From Cognatundibacterium curvum (GTDB taxonomy: Bacteria > Pseudomonadota > Gammaproteobacteria > Burkholderiales > Burkholderiaceae_D), in NCBI RefSeq assembly GCF_014284235.1, contig NZ_JACOGD010000001.1, positions 434,001 to 498,000 of the forward strand: a stretch of 64,000 nucleotides of DNA, given 5' to 3'. Below, piece after piece: positions 52,750 through 62,426 of the stretch; the stretch's first letter is position 1, and the number at the start of each line of letters is the position of its first letter. The notes beneath the pieces are model-generated. The model had not been told where the DNA came from and did not search any database. It saw only the letters and a program-made list of their open reading frames with translations. The translations under genes and the position numbers were made by a program.

Positions 52750-54039
52750 TCAGAACTTCAGCCCTGCACGTTCTGCAACCGTGTGCATATCCTTGTCACC
52801 ACGACCAGACAAATTGGCCAATATGATTTTATCTTTCGGCAATGTCGCCGCCAGTTTAGTCGCATAAGCCAGCGCATGACTGGATTCCAGCGCAGGGATG
52901 ATGCCCTCAATACGACAGCAATCATGGAAGGCTTGCAGCGCCTCTTCATCCGTAATAGTCACGTACTCCGCACGGCCACTGTCTTTAAGCCATGCATGTT
53001 CAGGGCCAACACCCGGATAGTCAAGACCAGCAGAGACTGAATGCGTCTCTATCACCTGGCCATTCTCATCTTGCAGCAAATACGTGCGGTTTCCATGCAG
53101 GACACCTGGCGAACCGGCTGTCAGCGAAGCTGAATGACGGCCACTGTCCACGCCCTCACCTGCCGCCTCTACGCCAAGCAAACGGGTTTGCTGATGATCG
53201 ATATAGGGATAGAAAATACCCATAGCATTAGAACCGCCGCCAACACAGGCGACGACATAATCCGGCTGACGCCCTGCCAGCTCAGGCATCTGCCATAAGC
53301 ACTCTTCGCCGATAACAGACTGAAAATCCCTGACCATCATAGGATAAGGATGTGGCCCAGCCACCGTGCCTATGATGTAAAACGTATTTTCCACGTTGGT
53401 GACCCAGTCGCGCATCGCTTCATTCAGCGCATCCTTGAGGGTTTTCGAACCAGACTCAACAGGCACGACGGTCGCACCCAGCAGCTTCATGCGATAGACA
53501 TTCTGGGCCTGACGCTTCACATCTTCAGCACCCATATACACCACGCATTCCAGCCCAAAGCGCGCGCAAATGGTGGCGGTTGCTACGCCATGCTGACCAG
53601 CGCCGGTCTCCGCAATCACGCGCGGCTTACCCATACGTTTTGCCAGCAAGGCCTGACCTATCACGTTATTGATCTTGTGCGCGCCGGTATGATTTAAGTC
53701 TTCACGTTTAAAATAAATCTGTGCGCCGCCCATCATTTCTGACCAGCGCTTGGCGTGATATACAGGTGACGGACGCCCTACAAAGTATTTCAACTCCTGG
53801 CGGAAATCTTCCAGAAACTGCGGGTCATGCTGATAAGTCGCATAGGCATCCTTCAGCTCACTCAAGGCATGGGTGAGCGTCTCGGAGACAAAGCTGCCGC
53901 CATACGGGCCGAAATGACCACGCTGATCTGGTAAATGATAGGAGCTTGATTGATAGATTGCCGCCGCTGGGGCTGCTGTAGCTGCTGTAGCTGATACATG
54001 CGCAGCTGCGCCCGCATCCTGATTGATGTTGGTAGTCAT
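52750..54039 (-). CDS. trpB: Tryptophan synthase beta subunit, with an Ala-rich N-terminal extension
   Basis: TrpB joins indole and serine to make tryptophan using PLP. The lysine is in '[15 protein letters not shown]', with '[13 protein letters not shown]' and '[10 protein letters not shown]' as further motifs. The usual protein begins near '[15 protein letters not shown]'. Here about 35 residues precede it, rich in Ala and Thr ('[19 protein letters not shown]'). The ATG at 54039 has a clear AAGGA site, so the extension seems to be translated. The corresponding DNA has GCTACAGCAGC-like triplet repeats. trpF lies 24 bases upstream. Confidence 0.96.
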   Translation of the reverse strand: MTTNINQDAGAAAHVSATAATAAPAAAIYQSSSYHLPDQRGHFGPYGGSFVSETLTHALSELKDAYATYQHDPQFLEDFRQELKYFVGRPSPVYHAKRWSEMMGGAQIYFKREDLNHTGAHKINNVIGQALLAKRMGKPRVIAETGAGQHGVATATICARFGLECVVYMGAEDVKRQAQNVYRMKLLGATVVPVESGSKTLKDALNEAMRDWVTNVENTFYIIGTVAGPHPYPMMVRDFQSVIGEECLWQMPELAGRQPDYVVACVGGGSNAMGIFYPYIDHQQTRLLGVEAAGEGVDSGRHSASLTAGSPGVLHGNRTYLLQDENGQVIETHSVSAGLDYPGVGPEHAWLKDSGRAEYVTITDEEALQAFHDCCRIEGIIPALESSHALAYATKLAATLPKDKIILANLSGRGDKDMHTVAERAGLKF

Positions 54040-54063
54040 TGCTGTCCTTACAAATGGAGGTGA

Positions 54064-54735
54064 TCAACACCCCGGAATATTGTCTGCATCTTGTACCGCA
54101 CGTATGAACGCACGGACTTTCTCTTCATCCTTAATTCCTTTTGCCGCCTCGACACCACTGCTGATATCAACCGCAAAAGGACGTACCTGACTAACTGCGC
54201 CAGTCACATTTTGTACGCTCAAGCCACCACTTAAAACGACCCGAGGCGCGAGCTCTTTTGGAATGAGAGACCAATCAAACACCTTTCCACTGCCACCGTA
54301 ACCATCCACATAGGTATCCAGCAGCAAACCATTAAATAAAGGACTTGCATCACGATAGATGCGCTCACATTCTAACAAATCATCCGGCTTTGTGTCAGCC
54401 CTGACCCGGAATGCTTTCAAAAACGGGCGCTGCACCAGTGCCGCCAGCTGTGCACACTGACTGGCGCTTTCATCACCATGAAACTGAAGCAGTTGTAGCG
54501 GACACTGCTGCAGCGTGGTCTGTAATTCCTGTGCGGTGGGGTTCACAAACAAACCTACCGAAACCACAAACGGCGGCAAGCCGGATAACAGCTCTGCGGC
54601 ACGGCCTGGCTCCACATAGCGCGGGCTGGGCGGATAAAACACGAAACCCAGTGCATCCGCACCGGCTGCAGCGACCTGAGCCAGATCGTTATGATTCGTG
54701 ATACCGCATATTTTCACTCGGGTCCGATGTCGCAT
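54064..54735 (-). CDS. trpF: Phosphoribosylanthranilate isomerase
   Basis: TrpF converts phosphoribosylanthranilate to the ribulose form in tryptophan synthesis. This 223-residue TIM barrel has the catalytic cysteine in 'RVKICGITNHNDL', 'LGFVFYPPSPRYV', and the catalytic aspartate in 'LLDTYVDGYGGSGKVFDW'. 'VVLSGGLSVQNV' and 'AVDISSGVEAAKG' bind the phosphate. It is the first gene of the leftward trp-acc-fol block and diverges from the WecG-like gene. Confidence 0.96.
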   Translation of the reverse strand: MRHRTRVKICGITNHNDLAQVAAAGADALGFVFYPPSPRYVEPGRAAELLSGLPPFVVSVGLFVNPTAQELQTTLQQCPLQLLQFHGDESASQCAQLAALVQRPFLKAFRVRADTKPDDLLECERIYRDASPLFNGLLLDTYVDGYGGSGKVFDWSLIPKELAPRVVLSGGLSVQNVTGAVSQVRPFAVDISSGVEAAKGIKDEEKVRAFIRAVQDADNIPGC

Positions 54736-54892
54736 GTATGACTACCTGTTTTGTTCTGTCCGCCAGTGGCGGGATGTTAAAAAAATAGAGCACCGGCGGG
54801 TATTATGCATAGAAATAGGAAAACCAGACGTCGCAAGCCTGCTCAGTTCTGAGATAATCAGACACATTCAATCCGGAACACTCTGAGTTTCT

Positions 54893-55684
54893 ATGACCCT
54901 GCTAACCGACCAGAAGAATACAACACGTTTATTTGATCTGGACATTCAAAACCAGACTTTTGCTGAGGCACATCAGTTACTGATGCAAACGGCACGCACC
55001 AGAGGCAACGCGTCCAGGGTCGTTGTGACACCTAATGTGGATCACATCGTGCGACTGGATCAACAAGCAGAATTCAAACAACTATATAGCACTTCAGATC
55101 TGATTTTTGCAGATGGCATGCCGGTAGTCTGGGCCAGCAAAATTACCAAGCATCCCTTGCCTGAACGTGTCACCGGTGCCGATTTATTTGTATCGCTATG
55201 TCGCGCAGCTTCGAATGAAGGCTTATCGGTATTCGTGGTCGGTGGCATGCCAGGCCAGGAAACAGAATTGCTGGCAGCATTTGCCAGGGTCTATCCGGGA
55301 TTGCAGGTTGATCTGTTCTGCCCTTCTATGCAATTCACTCCTGAGGGTGCCGAAGCCGATGAGGCGATACGCCGTATCCGTGTCGCCAAACCACATATCG
55401 TATTTATCTGCCTCGGCATGCCCAAGCAAGAATACTTTGCCTTCCGTTACCGCCGCGAAGAAAGCACGGATAATGCCCCGCTGTTGATGTGCGTAGGCGC
55501 TGCAATGGAATTTGCACTGGGTCAAAAACAGCGTGCTCCATTATGGATGCAAAAAATTGGCATGGAATGGTTCTGGCGCCTCGCCAGTGAACCACGACGA
55601 CTGTGGCAACGCTACACGACACAAGGCGTCAAGTTTTTCGGTATTTTTTTCCGCGAATACCGCAAGCAAAAAAGCCAGCGCTGA
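54893..55684 (+). CDS. WecG/TagA/CpsF-family glycosyltransferase
   Basis: This family transfers N-acetylmannosamine-type sugars to lipid-linked intermediates in surface polysaccharide or teichoic acid synthesis. The 263-residue protein has 'VVTPNVDHIVRLDQQ', 'SDLIFADGMPVVWASK', 'RVTGADLFVSLC', 'PHIVFICLGMPKQEYF' and 'CVGAAMEFALGQKQRAPLWM', the usual family landmarks. It has no membrane helix. The gene is on the opposite strand to trpF and ends at a terminator shared with aceA. It may belong functionally with the polysaccharide genes from 57563 on, though aceA lies between. Confidence 0.9.
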   Translation: MTLLTDQKNTTRLFDLDIQNQTFAEAHQLLMQTARTRGNASRVVVTPNVDHIVRLDQQAEFKQLYSTSDLIFADGMPVVWASKITKHPLPERVTGADLFVSLCRAASNEGLSVFVVGGMPGQETELLAAFARVYPGLQVDLFCPSMQFTPEGAEADEAIRRIRVAKPHIVFICLGMPKQEYFAFRYRREESTDNAPLLMCVGAAMEFALGQKQRAPLWMQKIGMEWFWRLASEPRRLWQRYTTQGVKFFGIFFREYRKQKSQR

Positions 55685-55724
55685 ATCATAGATAGCAACA
55701 GCCCTGTTGCATCAATGGCGAATA

Positions 55725-55755
55725 CAAAAAAACCGCAAACTTCTGCGGTTTTTTT
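55725..55755. terminator. Bidirectional terminator, glycosyltransferase / aceA
   Basis: AAACCGCA (55730-55737) pairs with TGCGGTTT (55744-55751) around a 6-base loop, with A and T runs either side, between two convergent genes. Confidence 0.9.
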
Positions 55756-55781
55756 GTTACTACGGGAGATCGTAAAGCGAA

Positions 55782-57080
55782 TCAGGCAACCTTCTTCGCA
55801 TCGAAGAATTGTTCATCTTCGGTGGAACCGTGCAATGCTGTGGTCGAAGACTGACCTTGCTGGATAGTCTGAGTCACTGCATCAAAGTAACCTGTGCCAA
55901 CTTCGCGCTGATGCTTGACCGCGGTAAAGCCTTTTTCCGCTGCTGCGAATTCGGCTTCCTGCAATTCAACGAACGCAGACATCTGACGGCGTGCATAGCC
56001 ATGTGCGAGGTTGAACATGCCGTAGTTCAGCGCATGGAAACCAGCCAGTGTAATGAACTGGAATTTATAACCCATGGCGCCCAGTTCTTTCTGGAATTTC
56101 GCAATCGTTGCATCGTCCAGATTTTTCTTCCAGTTGAACGATGGCGAGCAGTTATACGACAGAAGTTTGCCAGGGAACTTGGCATGGATCGCATCGGCAA
56201 ATGCCTTGGCAAATTCCAGATCAGGCTTACCGGTTTCACACCAGATCAGATCGGCATATTCGGCATAGGCCAGACCACGGGAGATTGCCTGCTCCAGACC
56301 TGGTTTGGTTTTGTAGAAGCCTTCAACGGTGCGCTCACCTGTGCAGAAAGGCTGGTCATTAGCATCCACATCGGAAGTCAGCAAATCTGCGGCTTCTGCA
56401 TCGGTACGGGCCAGGATCACAGTTGAGGTACCCATGATGTCGGCTGCCAGACGTGCTGCATTCAGTTTTTCAATTGCTTCACGGGTAGGTACCAATACCT
56501 TACCGCCCATGTGACCGCATTTTTTAACGGAAGCGAGCTGATCTTCAAAGTGAACACCGGATGCGCCCGCTTCGATCATGGCTTTCATCAGTTCAAACGC
56601 ATTCAATACACCGCCAAAACCGGCTTCAGCATCGGCAACGATAGGGGCGAAGAAGTCGATATCGTCTTTACCTTCCGACCATTGAATCTGATCAGCGCGA
56701 GTCAGCGTATTATTGATACGTTTAACAACCAGCGGTACCGAGTTTGCCGGGTACAGAGACTGGTCAGGATACATTTCACCCGCTACGTTAGCGTCACCCG
56801 CAACCTGCCAGCCAGACAAGTAGATCGCTTTCAGACCCGCTTTTACCTGTTGCATCGCCTGATTACCAGTCAAAGCGCCCAGTGCATTGATGAAAGGCTC
56901 GTTGTTCACCAGATCCCACAATTTGATCGCGCCATTTTTAGCGATCGTGTGCTCGACCTTGATCGAACCACGCAGACGAACCACGTCTTCTGCAGTGTAG
57001 TTACGTTTAATGCCTTTCCAGCGTGGATTGGTATCCCAGTCTTTTTGCAATTCAGCGACTTGTTGTGCACGTGTTGTCAT
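55782..57080 (-). CDS. aceA: Isocitrate lyase
   Basis: AceA splits isocitrate into glyoxylate and succinate, the first step of the glyoxylate bypass used for growth on acetate and fatty acids. The catalytic cysteine is in '[16 protein letters not shown]', with '[10 protein letters not shown]' and '[16 protein letters not shown]' also conserved. The 432-residue length is normal. The ATG has a GGAGAGC site. Malate synthase is not in this window. A perfect palindrome 81-94 bases before the start is a likely operator. Confidence 0.97.
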   Translation of the reverse strand: MTTRAQQVAELQKDWDTNPRWKGIKRNYTAEDVVRLRGSIKVEHTIAKNGAIKLWDLVNNEPFINALGALTGNQAMQQVKAGLKAIYLSGWQVAGDANVAGEMYPDQSLYPANSVPLVVKRINNTLTRADQIQWSEGKDDIDFFAPIVADAEAGFGGVLNAFELMKAMIEAGASGVHFEDQLASVKKCGHMGGKVLVPTREAIEKLNAARLAADIMGTSTVILARTDAEAADLLTSDVDANDQPFCTGERTVEGFYKTKPGLEQAISRGLAYAEYADLIWCETGKPDLEFAKAFADAIHAKFPGKLLSYNCSPSFNWKKNLDDATIAKFQKELGAMGYKFQFITLAGFHALNYGMFNLAHGYARRQMSAFVELQEAEFAAAEKGFTAVKHQREVGTGYFDAVTQTIQQGQSSTTALHGSTEDEQFFDAKKVA

Positions 57081-57160
57081 GATGCTCTCCTGTGGTCAAA
57101 ACGAATAAAAGTGGTGTTCCGTTGAGATCAATAATAGGAGATATTTTGCGGAGCAACAAG

Positions 57161-57174
57161 GTCTTATATAAGAC
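57161..57174 (-). promoter_or_regulatory. Candidate operator of aceA: 14-bp perfect palindrome
   Basis: GTCTTATATAAGAC reads the same on both strands and lies 81-94 bases before the aceA ATG, in a position suited to a repressor. The form resembles sites of GntR-family regulators; the regulator is not identified and no regulator gene is adjacent. Confidence 0.55.
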
Positions 57175-57423
57175 ATATAACAAATATTTTTACGTTTAAA
57201 TTCAAATACTTATATTTTATTTTTTGCGATACGAAATTCCTTTTCTTAAAATGAGAAAAATATTTTGTGCAGAGCCAGTTAATTTTCCACATTATGAAAA
57301 GTAAATCTCACAATGCAGCAAATCATGACAAATCAGGTATCAATTTTTTGCCATATGAAATTTCCTCGCCTAAGAAACCTTGCAAAAATTCCCGCAAACC
57401 AAGAAATAGTCTGCCAAATACAA

Positions 57424-57449
57424 CAACGCCCCATCTAAGTGGGGCGTTG
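57424..57449 (-). terminator. Hairpin after the glycoside hydrolase gene
   Basis: CAACGCCCCA (57424-57433) pairs with TGGGGCGTTG (57440-57449), a 10-bp stem with a 6-base loop. On the minus strand it is followed by TTGTATTTGG, a weak T tract, 115 bases after the hydrolase stop. Confidence 0.65.
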
Positions 57450-57562
57450 AAACTTAGTTTAACGATTCAAATCGCGTTTCATTGTTGTTTTTAATACCAA
57501 ACATAAACTCCACCTCTGGTCTGATTTACGCGTGCCAGGCACTGCAACGATAAGCAACTCAC

Positions 57563-59974
57563 TTATGAAGCGGGACTCAGTACAATCTCATACCAAGGTG
57601 TACGCTGGTTGAAATTCACTTGAAATCCACCTGAAACCCTCTGGATGTTTTGCTTAAGCAGTGGCGGCAGACGGGCACCCTTTTCATCTAAAGGGTAAAT
57701 CTCTATGCGCGGATACGCACTAGGTACAAACAGTTGAAACACGATACGCTCCATCCAAACCGGAGCGACACCATCGCGTGGGCCAGAAGGCTTGCCAGTA
57801 AGTCCGGCATCAGGCTCCAAGGTTTTCCAAATCATGTTGCCATCATAGGGGATTAGCTTTTTGGTTTGTGCCTGCCCATCTGGTCCCTGACTGGCGGTCG
57901 TTGCTCCGCTGGCCACTAACAGGAGCCGCCTGGACTGTTTCAAAGGCAAACCATCACGCGTACCCAAGAGGAAAGTACCGTACTTACGCCCCTCACCACT
58001 GATCTGGGGCTTCAGAATTTTTAAATTCAGATTCGCCGTATCTGACACGCCAAGCTGGACAGCGCCGTATAGATTCTGCATCCAAATTTGCGGCTGCTCA
58101 CGCTGGATTAACAGTTGCTGGCCGGGCGCACGTACGCTGACTTCTGCACCCGATTCTGGGGTAGATACCATATTGGATACGTCCTGGTTTTTACTCTGCG
58201 CAAGTGCTGCAAAATCCATCGCAATACGCCTGGACATAACAACATCTTCATCTAACTGCAAATTCGCGCGCAGATAGCCAGGATAGACTGCCGGATTGAC
58301 ACTTTCCAATTGCGATGCGAGGCTGAGTCTGGCATTTGCAGGCAAAGACACCGGAGCCAGCTCAGGATTAGGCTGTAATTGAAACTGGCGAAATAAAGCT
58401 GAAGACAAGCCTGCAGTGACCAGTTGCCCGCTATGCCCGGTCAGGCTGAAGCTGTCCGGCGCAGGATCGCGCAAATTCACATCACCATACTGGAAGAAAA
58501 ACAGCCCATCCCAATCCTGCATGCTGGCCAGTGTAGCCATTACCGGAATAATTTCTGCAGATTGGCGATTAGGATAAGCCTGGTTGAACTCACTGATCAC
58601 AAATGGTTTGCGCGCATCACGATAGTAAGCGCGGCTAAGCAAGTTACTCCAGCCTTCTTTTAACGCAGACTGATCACGGATTTTCCAGTCATTTCTGTCC
58701 CAATCCTTGCCGGGAAACTGATAATGATCGACGTAGACATGTTCATCCACATAATCCATCGCTGCGTGCGAGTCTACATTCAGCAATCCGCCGTAATAGG
58801 CCTGGGTTCCAGCCACAGGCACCAGATTGCCAACTTCAGCCCGTATCGTTTTCTTCATCAATTCCAGATATTGCTTATCACTTTCGGACAGAAAGCGCAG
58901 GAAATCGATAACGCGGCGTCCTAAGCCGCTATCCGGCAACTGATGCTGACGTTGCAAGGCAGTGGGCACCGTCCAGTGAAACTTCTCGAATACCCGCCTC
59001 AGCATATCCTGCGCCCTGAGAGTCCAGTCGTCACCCTGTTCCAGTATCCGCCTGTCCTGCAACGTCACCAGCAAGCCGCCTTTCTTTGGCAAACTGCAGC
59101 TGCGCCAGACTGCACATGCCTGCTCTATGCTACCGTACTGATGCTGTATCCAGCGCTGCCATTGCAATTGCAAGATTCGCTGATACTCACCTTTAAGCTG
59201 ATCGATCTGTTGTCTTTGCCAGGCGCCGACCAGTGAGGATTCATTATTAATTTCGACCATCGCCAGCACAGGGTCGTCATTTAATTGCAGGCGACGCAGC
59301 AATTGCTGAGCATATTCCACCTGTAATGCCTGCATTCTGGGCTCAAACATATGCATAGGCTGGCTGGCAAACGGCATACTTTCACCGGCAAACAAGGGCG
59401 TTACCTGATCCACCGCTGGCCTGAACGCGTAACCCACATGCAGATTTAAATTGACGTATAAGCCCTCACTTTTACAAGCGTCGATCAACAGACGCAATCG
59501 TCTTAAGGCTTCGTGATTAAAGCTGGGATAAGCACCGGTGGTCAGTATGCCCTGAGGTTTGTCAGTATCATCACTGAGCGTAGTATCAAGGTGGTGTAGC
59601 CTCACCGCGTTAAACCCAAGGCGGCGCAGACGTTTTGCCAGCTTGACGGCGCCCTGCTCGTCCGGAAAATTATCTGCCGCCGAGAGACTGATACCAAAAA
59701 ACCGCAAGCGCTTATCGTCACCGGTATTGGGCTTTTTGTCAGTGCCGGTGGTATAAAAATGGGCCTGCTTGATGAAAACACGGTCAGCTGCTGTAATCGG
59801 CCGGTTCAGTCCAGAAAAATCCACAACAGGCTGCAACTGGTCTTCATTCACAGAAAACCGGTACCAATCAATTTGCTCGGCACTCACTGTTTGTGCAGTT
59901 AATCCGACCAGTAAAATCAGGCAACGCCAGCCTGGGGAAAAAGAAAATAATTTCATGAATAAAATCGCATCCAA
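57563..59974 (-). CDS. Secreted glycoside hydrolase-like protein (clan A TIM barrel)
   Basis: The 803-residue protein has a signal peptide (about residues 8-32). A TIM-barrel domain with clan A features follows: 'LGFNAVRLHHLD', the putative acid/base E245 in 'AMVEINNESSLVG' and the putative nucleophile E462 in 'KPFVISEFNQAYP'. Beta-rich C-terminal regions come after about residue 550. It resembles GH5/GH39/GH42-like enzymes without an assignable family. Being next to polysaccharide genes, it may trim or release exopolysaccharide. The start is uncertain: ATG at 59974 or 59956, neither with a clear ribosome-binding site, both leaving a signal peptide. It diverges from the O-antigen ligase-like gene. 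Confidence 0.8.
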   Translation of the reverse strand: MDAILFMKLFSFSPGWRCLILLVGLTAQTVSAEQIDWYRFSVNEDQLQPVVDFSGLNRPITAADRVFIKQAHFYTTGTDKKPNTGDDKRLRFFGISLSAADNFPDEQGAVKLAKRLRRLGFNAVRLHHLDTTLSDDTDKPQGILTTGAYPSFNHEALRRLRLLIDACKSEGLYVNLNLHVGYAFRPAVDQVTPLFAGESMPFASQPMHMFEPRMQALQVEYAQQLLRRLQLNDDPVLAMVEINNESSLVGAWQRQQIDQLKGEYQRILQLQWQRWIQHQYGSIEQACAVWRSCSLPKKGGLLVTLQDRRILEQGDDWTLRAQDMLRRVFEKFHWTVPTALQRQHQLPDSGLGRRVIDFLRFLSESDKQYLELMKKTIRAEVGNLVPVAGTQAYYGGLLNVDSHAAMDYVDEHVYVDHYQFPGKDWDRNDWKIRDQSALKEGWSNLLSRAYYRDARKPFVISEFNQAYPNRQSAEIIPVMATLASMQDWDGLFFFQYGDVNLRDPAPDSFSLTGHSGQLVTAGLSSALFRQFQLQPNPELAPVSLPANARLSLASQLESVNPAVYPGYLRANLQLDEDVVMSRRIAMDFAALAQSKNQDVSNMVSTPESGAEVSVRAPGQQLLIQREQPQIWMQNLYGAVQLGVSDTANLNLKILKPQISGEGRKYGTFLLGTRDGLPLKQSRRLLLVASGATTASQGPDGQAQTKKLIPYDGNMIWKTLEPDAGLTGKPSGPRDGVAPVWMERIVFQLFVPSAYPRIEIYPLDEKGARLPPLLKQNIQRVSGGFQVNFNQRTPWYEIVLSPAS

Positions 59975-60022
59975 CTGACTAGCCTATAAAATACCAGCTA
60001 TGCCCTTAAAAAGACCGCCTGA

Positions 60023-61339
60023 ATGACGCCCGGTACGCAAAAAATTTATCCAACGGAGATGCATCCTGTAGAAATCGGGATTTTGCATATCATCGTTGTG
60101 CTATTCGTTGTTTTTTCTCTGCTGCCTTACGGTATATCCTGGGATTACTCGGGCAAGTCCGAAGTCACGATGGAAGGTTCGCTGGCCACCAAGCTGGAAT
60201 GGGGCAGCCTGTTCCTGATTTCCGGCATTTTGCTGTATCGCCATATCGAAACAGCCTTGAAGTATCTGCGAGCACTCAATCCGTTTCTGATCATGGTGCT
60301 GGTATGGTGTATCGCCTCCAGTCTGTGGTCGCCGATAGGTGGTGTGACCTTCAAGCGCGCGATCCAGTTATACGGCATCGTAGTAATCGGCATCAGCCTG
60401 CAACTGTCACCCAAGCCCCTGCACCTGATGATCAATTCCCTGGTCTACACCTTGATGGCCATGCTGATGCTGTCATTTGTGATGGCACTTGCCTTCCCCA
60501 GTATAGGCATAGACTATGAATTAAAAGGAGCCTGGCGTGGCGCACTGTCACAAAAGAATGAACTGGGCCAGGTAGCGGCGATGTCTATCCTGTTCTGGCA
60601 GGTCAAAGCTTGTCTGCAACAGGTCAGCTACAGAACACTGCTGCTGGCAATTTTATTCAGCTTTTTCATGCTCGTGATGAGTAAAAGCTCAACCAGCATG
60701 ATCATTACCTTGTCTACCAGCGGGATTTTTCACTTGCTGCGTAAGCGGCATCTGAACTCAGATTATCCTTTGGTACGGATTTTCCTTAGTCTGCTATGCG
60801 TTGCTTTACTGGCAGTGTATGTGTTTTATATGTTTGAATCACGCATGCCGACCTGGGCAGAGATTTCATCCCCAATTGCCAGCATTTTTGGCAAAGGCTC
60901 AGACCTGACCGGTCGCACCGATATCTGGGAACTGGTCTGGCTGGAGATCAACAAGCACTGGCTGCTCGGTCTGGGCTATGGCGCGTTCTGGCTGGGGCCG
61001 GACAGCTTGTCGCAGTTTGTGATCGATGCTTTGCACTGGATTCCCCTGCAATCGCATAATGGTTATCTGGATATTCTGAATGAACAAGGCATCATAGGCC
61101 TGACCCTGACCATATTGACCTTGCTGTCGCAAGCCTACTATCTGACCCGGCTCGCACAACACGATAAAATTCAGTCTGCATTCTGGACCGCAATGCTGGT
61201 GGTGATCGTTGTGACCAATTTTACAGAAAGCAGCCTGTTTCGCGGCTTTGGCTTCCTGAATGTCTTCTTTATTTTTGCGCTGATTGCCGTGACCTCAGCC
61301 AATCAAAGAAACCAGGAACAATTGCGTCTGCAGCGCTGA
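60023..61339 (+). CDS. O-antigen ligase/polymerase family membrane protein
   Basis: The 438-residue protein has about ten to twelve hydrophobic segments and a large periplasmic loop between about residues 270 and 345 with 'GKGSDLTGRTDIWELVW' and 'SHNGYLDILNEQGIIGL'. These match the Wzy/WaaL (O-antigen ligase) family. 'GAWRGALSQKNELGQVAAM' is another family landmark. Such proteins join polysaccharide repeat units or attach them to a carrier. It ends 4 bases from the end of the convergent acyltransferase gene. Confidence 0.9.
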   Translation: MTPGTQKIYPTEMHPVEIGILHIIVVLFVVFSLLPYGISWDYSGKSEVTMEGSLATKLEWGSLFLISGILLYRHIETALKYLRALNPFLIMVLVWCIASSLWSPIGGVTFKRAIQLYGIVVIGISLQLSPKPLHLMINSLVYTLMAMLMLSFVMALAFPSIGIDYELKGAWRGALSQKNELGQVAAMSILFWQVKACLQQVSYRTLLLAILFSFFMLVMSKSSTSMIITLSTSGIFHLLRKRHLNSDYPLVRIFLSLLCVALLAVYVFYMFESRMPTWAEISSPIASIFGKGSDLTGRTDIWELVWLEINKHWLLGLGYGAFWLGPDSLSQFVIDALHWIPLQSHNGYLDILNEQGIIGLTLTILTLLSQAYYLTRLAQHDKIQSAFWTAMLVVIVVTNFTESSLFRGFGFLNVFFIFALIAVTSANQRNQEQLRLQR

Positions 61340-61343
61340 AAAC

Positions 61344-62408
61344 TCAGTGCTTGATACCAGCGTGCAGATAACGCTGTCCCAAGCGCAGAAATGGCGCTTC
61401 AATCAAGCGCTGCGAACCATCGGCCAATACCAGGGACGCCACCATCATCAAACAGAATTTCACAGGCAGCGACAGGTCTGGCAGCCAGAAACTGATGATA
61501 CCGAACACCAGCCAGTGGTACAGATACAGCGAATAGCTAATACGCCCCACATACACCATAGCAGGTGATGCAAGCACACGGCTGACCATATTGGACTCTC
61601 CAATCAGATGCGTAAACATCAAAGCCAGCGCAATCCCCTGTACCGAATAACGCCAGGATTCGCGGAAATTCTCATCCCGTATCAACAAGGAAGCCAGCAT
61701 CAGCAAGACACCTGCAATAAGCGCTTTACGTTGCGCAAAATGAGCCGCCAGCCCCGGGTAACGCGCCTGTATTAAGGCAAAGCAAGTGCCATACATAATT
61801 GAATCTGCACGCGTATCGGTCGCCTTATAGATACGGTAATGAACCAGCTGATCCAGCCCCACACCATAAACCAGATATAAACGCCACAACAGTATCGCTA
61901 CGATAAATGTGAGCAAGCCAGTAAGAAAACGCCTGGGAAAAGCAATACACACTGAAAACACAAACGGAAACAGCATGTAAAAATGCTCTTCGACTGCGAG
62001 TGACCAAGTGATGGATAAAGGCGGCGGCAACAGGTCACCACTGAAACCGACAAAAATCCCGAAGTAATTCGCAAAATAAAAAAACACTGACATCAGTTCT
62101 ATCCACTGCCACTGCACGCCCGCCAGTTGCATCACTCCAAGTGAGATCAGCACAAACACGATCAGCGCCGGCATCAGACGAAAAAAACGACGTAAGTAAA
62201 ATTTCGAAATACTGACCTGCGCCGTCTTATCCCATTCAGCAATCATCAGGCGGGTAATGATGTAGCCACTGATAAAAAAGAAGATAGTCACACCTAAACC
62301 ACCAGGCACAATATGCCCTAGCCAGGCATGGGAGATCAGTACCAACAGGATGGAAACACCACGTAGCCCATCCAGGGCTTGCAGGCGTGAATGCGAAGCA
62401 GGATTCAT
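61344..62408 (-). CDS. Membrane acyltransferase family 3 protein (OafA-like)
   Basis: The family acetylates or otherwise acylates surface sugars. The 354-residue protein starts 'LQALDGLRGVSILLVLISHAW' with the conserved His. It then has 'GGLGVTIFFFISGYIITRLM', the catalytic-type arginines in 'FYLRRFFRLMPAL' and 'TWSLAVEEHFYMLFPFVF', and about ten membrane segments. No SGNH domain is fused to it. It lies downstream of the GT2 gene with a gap of 18 bases, and probably decorates the same polysaccharide. Confidence 0.92.
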   Translation of the reverse strand: MNPASHSRLQALDGLRGVSILLVLISHAWLGHIVPGGLGVTIFFFISGYIITRLMIAEWDKTAQVSISKFYLRRFFRLMPALIVFVLISLGVMQLAGVQWQWIELMSVFFYFANYFGIFVGFSGDLLPPPLSITWSLAVEEHFYMLFPFVFSVCIAFPRRFLTGLLTFIVAILLWRLYLVYGVGLDQLVHYRIYKATDTRADSIMYGTCFALIQARYPGLAAHFAQRKALIAGVLLMLASLLIRDENFRESWRYSVQGIALALMFTHLIGESNMVSRVLASPAMVYVGRISYSLYLYHWLVFGIISFWLPDLSLPVKFCLMMVASLVLADGSQRLIEAPFLRLGQRYLHAGIKH

Positions 62409-62426
62409 GTTAACTTCAGTAAAAAA

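Larger units (their letters stand above)
57081..57562. other. 482-base AT-rich gap upstream of aceA
   Basis: The gap holds the palindrome at 57161-57174 and the hairpin at 57424-57449. Most of the rest is AT-rich (57175-57270 especially) and probably contains the aceA promoter. An open frame of 75 codons at 57267-57494 lacks a ribosome-binding site and crosses the hairpin. No tRNA or known RNA element is seen. Confidence 0.5.

Noticed and set aside
57267..57494. 75-codon plus-strand frame in the aceA upstream gap
   Set aside because: No ribosome-binding site is seen, the composition is Lys/Ser/Asn-rich from AT-rich DNA, and it crosses a strong hairpin.
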